This document shows, one piece after another, positions 10,967-19,398 of a DNA stretch of 64,000 bases. Both the position numbers and the translations under genes were made by a program. A model generated the notes under the pieces. The model worked only from the letters and a program-made list of their open reading frames with translations, ran no database searches and had not been told where the DNA came from. The number at the start of each line of letters is the position of its first letter. Within the stretch, counting starts at the first letter, position 1. Origin of the DNA: Pseudo-nitzschia pungens (Eukaryota; Bacillariophyta; Bacillariophyceae; Bacillariales; Bacillariaceae); assembly GCA_037355855.1 (NCBI GenBank), contig CM074762.1:1178001-1242000 (forward strand). The letters are read 5' to 3'.

Positions 10967-12688
10967 TTATCGGCCGGCCCGGGTTCCTCGTCGTCGACCA
11001 CCGGCATTCCCTCCCTTGTTGAATTTGTCGTCACCACCACCACCGCCGCGTCCGGGGTTTGGTCCCCCGGGTCGGTACCCGTTCTGCCCACGCCCGGCCT
11101 TTCCATCCGCGGGTCGGTATCCATTGGCATTGTGGTTGTTTGGATTGTTGTTTCCTCCCGCCTTGCGCCTCGCCCGTTGTTCCAGGGTCTTTTGGTCGAC
11201 CTCCAGAACCTTTCCGTTCCATTCAAAGGGTGTTTCTTTGTGCTTTTTGAGAGCGGCCAGGACCGGCGCGACGGAATCGTAGTCCACAAAGGCGAGGTTG
11301 CGGTGGTGATTCACGTTCGTCCCTACGATTTTCGCTTTCGTCGCGGTGGCAAAAGGCTGGAACATGTTGATAATGTCTTGCTCCTTGACGTTGTCGCTGA
11401 GGTTCTTGATGACCAGGGTGTTGTCGGGATCCCGCTTGGTGCGCTGGTCCTTGGCGGTGTTCTCTTTGAGTTTGGGCTTGTCTTTGTTGGCGGCACCGGT
11501 GGCGTTGGGTTTTGTGTTGGTCGTCGTCGTGGTGGTGGTGGTGTTGGCCTTGTCCTTGTCCTGCGTCTTGTCGTCTTTTGGTCCGGTGGATTCTCCGTTT
11601 TCTTTCGACTTTGCGGCGTCTTTCTTGTCCGAGGGAGGCAACGGCGGTGTCTTGGAAGCTGTCTTGGAAGTGTTGTTGGCTGCGGTTCTCTTTTCCTGCA
11701 CGGCGGTCCGGCTGGGGGTATTGGGAGCACTGCCGGAGACTACGAGACTCGCCCAGGATCCGGGAGTGGGTTTGGACGCCGCGGGTGCTGGTTGTTGTTT
11801 CTGTTGTTGTTGCTGCTGCTGCTGCTGTTGTTGTTGCTTTCCTCCCTTGTTCTTCTTTCCCTTTCCTTCCTTCGACGAAGATCGTTTCTTCCCGGCAGCG
11901 CCCGCAGCGGCACCGTTGGTCTGTGCCGACGCTTCCTCCTCCTCCGGGGCCTCCTCCTTCGTCTCCTCGACGCCTCCGCCGGGAGCACTGGCCTCGTCCG
12001 TGCTCTCGCTCACGGAACCCTCGACGGCTTTCTCCTCAACGACCTCGACTTTCTTTTCCTCCACGATCGCGGGCGGTTCGGAAATCTCCGGTTTGGAAGG
12101 CTCCTCCTCCTTGGTCTCCGCCGCGGCATCGACGGGTTGCTCGACGGAAGCTCCGACCGAACCGCTCTCCTCGACAATCGCGGGTTCACCGGTGCTGGTG
12201 GTTTCTTCCGCAGCAGGAGAAGAGGCAGCGATGGTGATTTCCGGCGTGGCCACCAGAAAGCGCAAAATGTCGTTGAGAACGGCAAAGTTGCGGCCGATCT
12301 TGGCCAGGAAAAACGTCTGGACAAACTTTCGGCGGCGGGCTTCCCCGGTCTCCCGAACGGTGAAAATGACCACGGCCGTCACCACCAACAAGATTCCCTT
12401 GTTGGCCGAGGGCTGGGCGTCGATGGCTCCGTCCTCGAACTCGAAGAGCATCGTCTCGCCGGCCCCGCAGCCCCACACGACCTTGTGGTCGGTTCCCGCC
12501 GGGGGGACGGGCTGGGTGGGTTCCGATCCCTCCGCGTGGCTGAGGTAGGCGTCGGCGGTGGGGGAGTAAAAGTTCTCCAGCAACTCCGGGTGGGAGCTGA
12601 GGGTTTTGTAGTATTGCTTGACAAAGGCAATCCCGATCTTGAAGGCATCGGCGCCCCCCATGGTGGCTTCCTCGGTAGTGGTACTCAT
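10967..12688 (-). CDS. G3BP-like NTF2-domain and RRM RNA-binding protein
   Basis: A 573-residue single-exon protein. Residues about 14-140 form an NTF2-like domain (FVKQYYKTLSSHPELLENFY, then the FVQTFFLAK strand). Residues 150-400 are acidic then Gln/Lys/Thr-rich disorder with a Gln run. Residues about 425-510 form an RRM (TLVIKNLSDNVKEQDIINMF, NLAFVDYDS). The end is Gly/Arg/Asn-rich with RGGGGG. The order NTF2, acidic linker, RRM and RGG tail is that of Ras-GAP SH3-binding protein (G3BP), which nucleates stress granules and binds mRNA in the cytoplasm. Length is close to animal G3BP. The 5' flank contains a CTCA/ATCA repeat tract. The family call is strong, and the stress-granule role is inferred. 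Confidence 0.85.
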   Translation of the reverse strand: MSTTTEEATMGGADAFKIGIAFVKQYYKTLSSHPELLENFYSPTADAYLSHAEGSEPTQPVPPAGTDHKVVWGCGAGETMLFEFEDGAIDAQPSANKGILLVVTAVVIFTVRETGEARRRKFVQTFFLAKIGRNFAVLNDILRFLVATPEITIAASSPAAEETTSTGEPAIVEESGSVGASVEQPVDAAAETKEEEPSKPEISEPPAIVEEKKVEVVEEKAVEGSVSESTDEASAPGGGVEETKEEAPEEEEASAQTNGAAAGAAGKKRSSSKEGKGKKNKGGKQQQQQQQQQQQQKQQPAPAASKPTPGSWASLVVSGSAPNTPSRTAVQEKRTAANNTSKTASKTPPLPPSDKKDAAKSKENGESTGPKDDKTQDKDKANTTTTTTTTNTKPNATGAANKDKPKLKENTAKDQRTKRDPDNTLVIKNLSDNVKEQDIINMFQPFATATKAKIVGTNVNHHRNLAFVDYDSVAPVLAALKKHKETPFEWNGKVLEVDQKTLEQRARRKAGGNNNPNNHNANGYRPADGKAGRGQNGYRPGGPNPGRGGGGGDDKFNKGGNAGGRRRGTRAGR

Positions 12689-13988
12689 ACTGCTGCTGCT
12701 TCTGCTGTTTCGTTGCGTGTTGCGATTTGTTTCGTTTCGTTGTGTTGTATTGATGCGTGCTGCTGCAAAGGATCCTGCCGCGGTTCGCTAGTCACTTCGC
12801 TTTGCAATTCGATCAATCAATCACTCTCAATCACTCACTCACTCACTCACTCCGAACCAAACGGAATGAAAGAAATCGAATCAAATCAAATCAATCGAAT
12901 TCGTTTCGGCTGTTTCCACCAACAACAAAGGGTTACAAATCAAAATCCAAGAGGCAGGTTAAGAAATAGAATAGAACCGAATGTAAGCGTTCTATGCTAT
13001 GATGTCTCTAATGCCCGAGAGGATAGTCTTGGTTTGCAAATTGCAAGATGCGGGTAGAGTAGGAGTCGTACCAAGGAAAACGTTTGTGACCAATCTGGGT
13101 TTGAGAGGATGTGCATCCCTGCATGCATGAATGCATGCATGCATAAAAACTTACCGTACATGCACAAGAAAAGCAGCGCTAAGGCCCTCTAGCGGCATTG
13201 AAAGGGCAACGGTGACCACGAACGCTTTGCTACGGTACCTTACGGTAGGTATCATGTGTTTTTTGCCCTACGAACTGTTCTACGGTAGAAGTAGAATACA
13301 ATTGAATTTTTCGTACAAAACCTACCTACCGTTTCGGGTGTGCGTTGCGTAGAACCAAGGCCGTAGAAGCCTTTCCGTCCACAAAATGAAACCCGCTCTT
13401 CTCGCTGCGTTCACTCAGCTACAGTACGAGTCAGGCTGCGTGCCATCCTGTTGAAAATAAGTTAACCTTACTTCGTGCTTCGCAATAATTATTGCACATC
13501 GATACACAGCAAAAATTTGATGGGTGCCGCAATGCCCTCCGAAGTAGCTAGAGCCAGCGGAGCGCGCGAGCAAGACTGCACGTCCGCACCGGATGGTTCC
13601 GAAATGGATACTATGCTCATAATATTATTATTTGTATCGTTCGCGCGGTCTGTGAGTCTCGCAACCGTTCGTTTTTCTCGTTACTAAACTTCAACCCTAA
13701 TTATGTTGTGATTACAAGGGGGTTCGAATTCCCCCGACTGAAAAAGGAAAACCGAAACTCAATGCGTGACCGAAATCTAGTCCCGCCGAGACACGAGTCG
13801 CGGACGGAGGATTTTTTCATACCGACACGATCATCTCCCGACCCTTGACCGACACATGATGCGCTACATGTACTAATGCACAAAGCAAGATCTTGCTCGC
13901 AATCACAACGAAAATTTTTGACATCAACCGCTGTACCTCGGTATGGTACTGGTGTCAAGTCGATGAGTCAAGCCTCCCACAACACCAC
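12689..13988. other. Divergent intergenic region with microsatellites
   Basis: This lies between the G3BP-like gene (minus) and the BtuF-like gene (plus), so it should hold two promoters, but I can identify no site with confidence. It contains a CTCA run (12834-12852), a GCATGCAT/GAATGCAT run (13118-13143), short GGTACCTTACGGTA-type motifs (13232-13250) and GTTAACCTTAC (13461). A GGGGGTTCGAATTCCCCC hairpin at 13711-13728 resembles a T-arm, but no tRNA can be folded around it. Confidence 0.45.
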
Positions 13989-15642
13989 ATGGCAGAATCA
14001 GAAACCAACAACGGCCCCGAAATCCCGGAGTCCCGCCCGCTGCGGATCGTGAGCTTGATTCCCTCGGCCACCGACATCTGCGTCCATCTCGGCCTGGCGG
14101 ATTCGGTGGTAGGAATCACCCACTGCTGCGACGCCGAGGATCTCCCTGCCTCGGTGCTGGTCGTGACACGGGACCAGGTCGACGCCGCCTCCAATTCGCA
14201 GGGCGACATCCACGCCATGGTCGTCGAGAACGGGCGGAGGGCCGGGGAGGCAGCGGAGACGTCCTCCGCGCTCACCGCCGCCGAGATTCCCACGCTGTAC
14301 CCGATCGAGAGGGAGCGGCTCCGGAGAGCGGCCCCGAACCTGATCATCGCGCAGGATTTGTGCCACGTCTGCGCCCCGTCGCCTTCCGAGGTGTCGAAAG
14401 CGCTCCGGGAGGCCGGGATCGACGCGGAGGTGGTCCTGCTGACGCCCTCGACGCTCTGGGACGTCGTGGACAACCTGCAGCAGGTGGCGGACGCCGCCGG
14501 AATCTCCCAAAAAGGAAACCGATTGTGCGACGAGCTCCGATCGAACCTGCGCCGATTGGAGGCCGTCGTTGCGGAGAACCGGAGGATCCGCAACGACGAC
14601 CCGAAACCGAAACGAATGCTGGTGATGGAGTGGGTCGATCCGCCCTTTTGCGGGGGACACTGGATCCGTAAGTAAACCATACTCGATTGCGTGCCGTTCT
14701 TGCAAAAGTGGCACGGTGACTCCATGCCAGCAGAAAGCGATTCCGAGAGCGTGGCTATGGTTCGAAAAGACGAGGAGAAACAGAGCGCACTCGAGTCCCA
14801 CAGAAACAGAGTTGATATCTTGATCTTATCCCTATTTGTTGGCGTCGTCGTCGTCGTTGTTGTGAATGCGAATGCGGATGAAAATGATGCGGATGCGAAT
14901 GATGCGGATGCAAATGATGCGGATGCAAATGGAAATGATACGGATGTAAATGGAAATGATACGGATGCAAATGATGCGGATGCGAATGGAAATGATGCGA
15001 ATGCGGATGCGAATACGGATGCGAATACGGACGTATATACGGACGTATATGCGGATGTATATGCGGATGCAAATGGTGCGGATGCAAATGATGCGGATGC
15101 AAATGATGCGAATGCGAATGCGAATGCGAATGCGAATGCGAATGCGGATGCGGATGCGGATGCGGATGCGAATGCGAATGCGAATGCGAATGCGAATGCG
15201 AATGCGAATGCGAATGCCCTGCGAACCGATCCTCGATTGTCCGATCGCAGCGGACATGGCCCGCCTGATTGGAGCCGAGCTCGCGATCGACCCCTGCCCC
15301 GACGGGCGATCCCGACAAATCACCTGGGACGAGGCCAACGACGCGGACCCGGACGTTGCGATCGTCGCCTGCTGCGGCCTGGACCTGCGGCGGAATCTCG
15401 CCGACGCCCGGTCGTCGGCGTCGAGCGAGCGATTGGGAGGCCTCCGGTGCCACTCGGAAGGAAACCTGTACGCGGCCAACGGGGACCAGTACTTTGCCCG
15501 ACCCAGCCCGAAACTGCTGGTGGGTGCCGTCGTCATGGCGCTCTGTGCCTACGGCGACGAACCGGAAACGATTCGCGCCATTCGCGGACTCGGATTCGCG
15601 TCCGCGGCCTTTGGGAGCTACGAACGAATCGAGTTTTTTTGA
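13989..15642 (+). CDS. BtuF/TroA-type periplasmic-binding-fold protein (cobalamin-binding-like), two exons
   Basis: Join of 13989-14667 and 15251-15642, 356 residues. The donor is CC-GTAAGTAAAC and the acceptor GATCGCAG. The phases fit and restore HWIPDMARLIGAEL across the junction, as expected for this family. Exon 1 has RIVSLIPSATDICVHLGLA at the start, the H-x-C-C-D segment GITHCCDAEDLP, and VMEWVDPPFCGGHW. Exon 2 has ITWDEANDADPDVAIVACCG. This matches the helical-backbone metal-receptor fold of bacterial BtuF vitamin B12-binding proteins and their soluble relatives. No signal peptide is visible at the chosen start (MAESETNN), and a longer frame to 13893 adds nothing conserved. Ligand and location are unknown. 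B12 or another corrinoid is a guess by homology. Confidence 0.78.
14668..15250 (+). repeat. Intron filled by GCGAAT/GCGGAT hexanucleotide repeats
   Basis: The 583-bp intron of the BtuF-like gene has a 355-bp core (14863-15217) made of GCGAAT, GCGGAT and AAATGAT-GCGGAT-type units. Because the unit is six bases long and stop-free, the tract is open in several frames on both strands and mimics long ORFs. Purest runs are at 15110-15217. Confidence 0.9.
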
Positions 15643-15812
15643 ATGAATGGTGATTTGATTTTTCTTTTTCACGGACGCGGAACAATAGTGACGATGCAGC
15701 GAGGCAATGAACGATTGCGGGGGGCGGGGGGCAGAGATGGAAGGGTTCCACAAAATGATTGTCACGGAGACGGTTCCGAGGGCGTCGTGAACGAATCCCT
15801 GACAAGGAACCG

Positions 15813-16235
15813 GAAATCGCAAACGAAAACAGTCCGCAATGCTTTACGTACTGTATTTTTTTTTGATAATGGCAGCAATAAGGCACCGAACAAGTCTCCG
15901 TGGCGCAGCTGTTGGATGACTCTTCGGATTTGGTCTGGAGTCTTTGACAAGGCGCCGTTTACACGAAACAGTATTTCTAGAAGAACCTATTCTAGATTCA
16001 GTGGAAATGGTATAAAACGTTCCTGTTGAAATCGCAAACGAAAACAGTCCGCAATGATTTATTTATTTTTTTTAATGGCAGAAAAACAAGGCACCGAACA
16101 AGTCTCCGTGGCGCAGCTGTTGGATGACTTTTTGGATTCGTCTAGAGTCTTTGACAAGGCGCTGTTTCCACGAAACAGTATTTCTAGAAGAACCTATTCT
16201 AGTTTCAGTGGAAATGGTATAAAAATTTTCTACTG
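15813..16235. repeat. Tandem duplication of about 210 bp in a convergent 3' region
   Basis: Copy 1 (15813-16027) and copy 2 (16028-16235) share long identical blocks: AATCGCAAACGAAAACAGTC, then a segment with ACAAGTCTCCGTGGCGCAGC, then GTATTTCTAGAAGAACCTAT and GTGGAAATGGTATAAAA. They differ by about 10-15 percent plus small indels in T-rich parts. The pair lies between the stops of the BtuF-like gene (+) and the carboxypeptidase (-). TGGCGCAGCTG in each copy (15901 and 16109) fits the tRNA/SINE A-box consensus, but no B box follows at tRNA spacing. Confidence 0.85.
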
Positions 16236-16286
16236 AGTTGCCATCGTTGTTCCCGACTGTTGCATTCTCACTGGTCCTCGATGATC

Positions 16287-18467
16287 TCACTCGATCTCGG
16301 CTTCGACGTTCACAAACCCACCCGCCGGGGTCGCGCCCCCGCTCCCGGACCGGGACACTTTCGTCGTCGTCGGCGGCGGCCGCGTGCAATTCTTGTCGAA
16401 CTCCGGATAGTCCTCGCCCCTCAGCCAGGCCCCGAGAAAGGCAAAGGTCGCCTCGGGCTTGTAGGTGGGCACCATGTGGCCGGCCCCCCGGATCGTCAAA
16501 AAGTCGAAGCTTCCCTCGTATCGCTCCACGTAGCCCCCCATTTTCTGGCACCCGTCGCTCGTCCAGGGCCGCCAGTGCCCGATCGGCTCGAATCCCAGGT
16601 GGGACGTCCAGTTCTGCGCGGCAAAGCTGGTGATGGCCGGATCGGTGTCCCCGTTGTACACGAGAATCCTGAGCCTGCCGTTCATGTCCTTGTAAAAGGG
16701 CTGGAGGTCGGGCTCGGTGGGGGTGTAATCGAATCCGACGGCGTTGTCGACCTCGAAAAAGGTGGACCGGACGTGAAAGGCGTCGGACACGACGGGTCCC
16801 AGGTTCAGGTACTGCTCCAGAACGGGCCCCGCGCCGCAGGGGTAATCGTTCTGGGCTCCCCCGAGACCGTTGCTGATGCCGTTGCCGTTGCTGTTGCTGT
16901 TGTCGTTGTCCGGCACCAGTCCCAGCGTCCGCTTCCACTTCAATCCGTTTTCGTACGTGCACTCGTCGTAGAGCGCGTATTCGAAGAATCCACCGAGCTC
17001 GTCCTTGACCCTGGCCACCGCCGCCCGGCACCTGTCGTCGTCCTCGCTGCCGGGAGTGGTCAGAAACCCCGCCTCCTCCGAGTGCTTGCAGGCCCTCATC
17101 ACCGTCCGAAAATCCGACAGCGGGATCTGGTGGTGCCCCGCCATGAACCACAGGTGCCAGTAGTCCACAAAACCGGCTCCCGATCCCAGCTCCCCGCACA
17201 TGCTCGTCCGCGTTCCCAGGCAGCCGTCCCCGACCGCGAATCCCTCGAGGGCGAGCGCGAAAACGCTCTCGTCGGTTTCGGCCTTTTCGTTGCCCTCCAC
17301 GATGCGCCGCGCCAGCGTCGGGATGTAGATGCCCCCGTAGGATTCCCCCGTGAGGTACAGCTCCCGGTCGGCCAGGCAGGGAAACTTGGTCCGGTAAAAG
17401 GTCTGCAGCGCCGTGTAGGCGTTCAGCGAGGCCAGCTCGTCCGTCCAGGAAATGCCCCCGCACGAGTGGCTGGTGGCATTGGCATCGTCGTCGTCATCGT
17501 CGTTGCAGTAGCTGAATCCCACCGGCGCCGGCTGATCGATCATCAGGATCGAGCCCAGCCGGGTCCACGAGTAGGGATTGTACACGGGGGTGGGGATTCC
17601 GGTGTTCCGGTAGGCCTCCGTCCGGAGGCTTTCGTCCGAGAGCATCAGCGGGCCGATTTCCGTGAGCAAGCCAAAGAGCGAGGAGGCTCCCGGTCCTCCG
17701 TTCGACCAATAAATCACCGGGAGATCCTCGTCCGTTCCCTCGCGGTCCTCGGCCTCGACGAATACGTAGTGCGTGTGGATCGTCTGGCCCTCCAATTCGT
17801 AGTCCAGGTCTGATTGGTCAACCATCGTCGAAAAAAAGATATCGAGGTCGATGGAGAAGGGAGATTGGAAAGGAACGAACGAGTCGATGCAGGAATTGAT
17901 GAAAGTGTAAATGAATTGATGAATGAAAGAATAAAAGAATTGATGAATGAAAGAATGAATTGATGAATGAATGAGAAATGCGTTTCCATTACCAAAGGTT
18001 CCACATCCAAGATTTCGGATTACCAATGTGCCATGACGTCTTGCGACTACCATATATATATATATATATATATATATATCTTGAAAGCTCGTCCCGACCC
18101 GATTGGAAGAATCATTTATTTGATTGATTGATTGATTGATTGATTGAAAGATGCGAAGCAAACGAATCGACTCGTACTCACATCCGGAATACCAGGCGGA
18201 TGGCAGGGGCGCATCCCAACCGGGAAAAGAAGTCATTCGATCGGGATGGTCCGATTGGAGGAGGCAGCGTTGTTTCTTGGCGTTGGCGTTGGCATCGTAT
18301 TGGCTCTTCTTGTGCTGTGGGTCATCGCTGTGTTCCTTTCTTCTTCTGTTGTTGCTGTTGTTGTTGCTGTTGTTCTTGCCGCCGCTGCGAATCGACGCGG
18401 AAGCCGCACTCCCCGCAATCAGGAGAACAACGAGAGGGGCCACCAGAAATCGACAGAAAGGGGGCAT
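16287..18467 (-). CDS. Serine carboxypeptidase (peptidase family S10), two exons
   Basis: Complement of the join 16287-17809 and 18182-18467, 602 residues. The 372-bp intron runs GTGAGTACG to CAATCAG. Splicing gives AWYSG-YLDYELEGQ, the usual S10 N-terminal motif, with matching phase. Residues 1-25 are a signal peptide (FLVAPLVVLLIAGSAASA), so the enzyme should enter the secretory path (vacuole, lysosome or outside). An Asn/Lys-rich linker follows. Substrate-binding motif: WSNGGPGASS. Nucleophile: LTGESYGGIYIP. Catalytic Asp: VYNGDTDPAI. Catalytic His: RGAGHMVPTYKP. All three catalytic residues are present. GGPGA has Ala where most family members have Cys. The intron holds an AT run and ATTGATGAATGA repeats, which extend the open frame artificially. 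Confidence 0.9.
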   Translation of the reverse strand: MPPFCRFLVAPLVVLLIAGSAASASIRSGGKNNSNNNSNNRRRKEHSDDPQHKKSQYDANANAKKQRCLLQSDHPDRMTSFPGWDAPLPSAWYSGCEYESIRLLRIFQSINQSINQINDSSNRVGTSFQDIYIYIYIYMVVARRHGTLVIRNLGCGTFGNGNAFLIHSSIHSFIHQFFYSFIHQFIYTFINSCIDSFVPFQSPFSIDLDIFFSTMVDQSDLDYELEGQTIHTHYVFVEAEDREGTDEDLPVIYWSNGGPGASSLFGLLTEIGPLMLSDESLRTEAYRNTGIPTPVYNPYSWTRLGSILMIDQPAPVGFSYCNDDDDDDANATSHSCGGISWTDELASLNAYTALQTFYRTKFPCLADRELYLTGESYGGIYIPTLARRIVEGNEKAETDESVFALALEGFAVGDGCLGTRTSMCGELGSGAGFVDYWHLWFMAGHHQIPLSDFRTVMRACKHSEEAGFLTTPGSEDDDRCRAAVARVKDELGGFFEYALYDECTYENGLKWKRTLGLVPDNDNSNSNGNGISNGLGGAQNDYPCGAGPVLEQYLNLGPVVSDAFHVRSTFFEVDNAVGFDYTPTEPDLQPFYKDMNGRLRILVYNGDTDPAITSFAAQNWTSHLGFEPIGHWRPWTSDGCQKMGGYVERYEGSFDFLTIRGAGHMVPTYKPEATFAFLGAWLRGEDYPEFDKNCTRPPPTTTKVSRSGSGGATPAGGFVNVEAEIE

Positions 18468-18585
18468 GCTGCAATTCGTTTCGTTCTTTCGTTGGACCTT
18501 CTTCGAGCTTGATGAGCTTTCCGATCCGGAGAAAGATGTGGCAAGAATTACGATTCTCGGTAGGTGCGGTCGTCACTTTGGATCG
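18468..18585. other. Upstream region of the carboxypeptidase gene
   Basis: Short unique DNA between the carboxypeptidase ATG and the left end of the 813-bp direct repeat. It should hold the proximal promoter. No element is assigned. Confidence 0.4.
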
Positions 18586-19398
18586 TTCTTGTTGCAACGA
18601 TCACAAGAAAATGCGGTACAAGTAATTACGAGTACGAGTATGCTTTTTCGTTTTGTGTTGTAACGGTATGTTGTGAAATGAGCCGGATCTTGATTGAATC
18701 ACTCTGATCTCTGATGCCGAAAGAGCCGAAAGAGCCGAGAGCAGGAGAGAATCGAGGAAGCATCATCCAACGACGACCGCAACGGCACCGAACGGAACAC
18801 GATCGAATCTCGATCGAACACGAACATCACCGATTCTTCGAAAAAATCTTTTGCGTCGTTCTTATTACTTTCGAACTCTGTTCGCGTTTCTGTGAAGCTT
18901 ATTCTTAACTTTCTTACATTCCTCACCGATCTATCTACGGTATGTAAGATAATATGCATCTCAAGGGCAACCCTTTCGAGTTGCTGGGACTTTTCCTACG
19001 ACTTAATCTTACTTGGTTTCCATTGCAATCAGATGGTTTTACTTCCAACCTTATTCATTACGTAGTAATAGGTAATTACTTACGTAAGACATTTATACTT
19101 ATACATCCGGGTTTGTTTGACATTTATACTTAAACATCCGGGTTTTTTTAACACTTATAAATCCGGTTTTTTAAACTACTTATACATCCGGGTTTCTTTG
19201 ACACTTGTACTTATACATGCGGGATCGTTTAACATTTATAGTTATACATCCGGGTTTGTTTGCCATTTAAAATTATACATCCGGGTTTGTTTGACATTTA
19301 TACTTATACATCCGGGTTTGTTTGACATTTAAAATTATACATCCGGGTTTGTTTGACATTTAAAATTATCCATCCGGATTTTTTTGACACTAATACAT
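18586..19398. repeat. Direct repeat copy 1 (813 bp) bracketing the retroelement
   Basis: Starts at TTCTTGTTGCAACGATCAC and ends at GACACTAATACAT. It is repeated at 24003-24824. The two copies match throughout by eye, except that copy 2 has one extra 9-bp unit (CCGAAAGAG) near 24140. Copy 1 combines carboxypeptidase upstream DNA (18586-19072) with the left part of the minisatellite-bearing dispersed element (19073-19398). It lacks TG...CA ends and a 4-6 bp target-site duplication at its outer ends, so it is not an LTR pair. Confidence 0.9.
19073..19398. repeat. Dispersed minisatellite element, copy E1 (right part missing)
   Basis: Begins at TAATTACTTACGTAAGAC and continues as an array of about 31-bp units built on ATCCGGGTTTGTTTGACATT plus TATACTTATAC or TAAAATTATAC. 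It stops at ACTAATACAT where retroelement sequence begins. The intact relatives at 24499 and 61667 continue with more units and a conserved right flank, so this copy is interrupted here. Confidence 0.85.

Noticed and set aside
10835..13057. Plus-strand open frame of 740 codons and the 400-codon frame within it
   Set aside because: Antisense to the G3BP-like gene. The Leu and Cys runs mirror CAG/CAA repeats.
13640..13740. tRNA gene around GGGGGTTCGAATTCCCCC
   Set aside because: A T-arm-like hairpin is present, but there is no A box or pairing acceptor stem at tRNA spacing.
14691..15822. Long repeat-rich frames on both strands (Asn-Ala-Asp and His-Ser runs)
   Set aside because: Produced by the stop-free hexanucleotide tract in the BtuF-like intron. 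Only the downstream part in frame 1 is coding.
16072..17463. Minus-strand frame of 463 codons overlapping the carboxypeptidase
   Set aside because: Another frame of the same strand; all S10 motifs are in the 16287-18467 frame.
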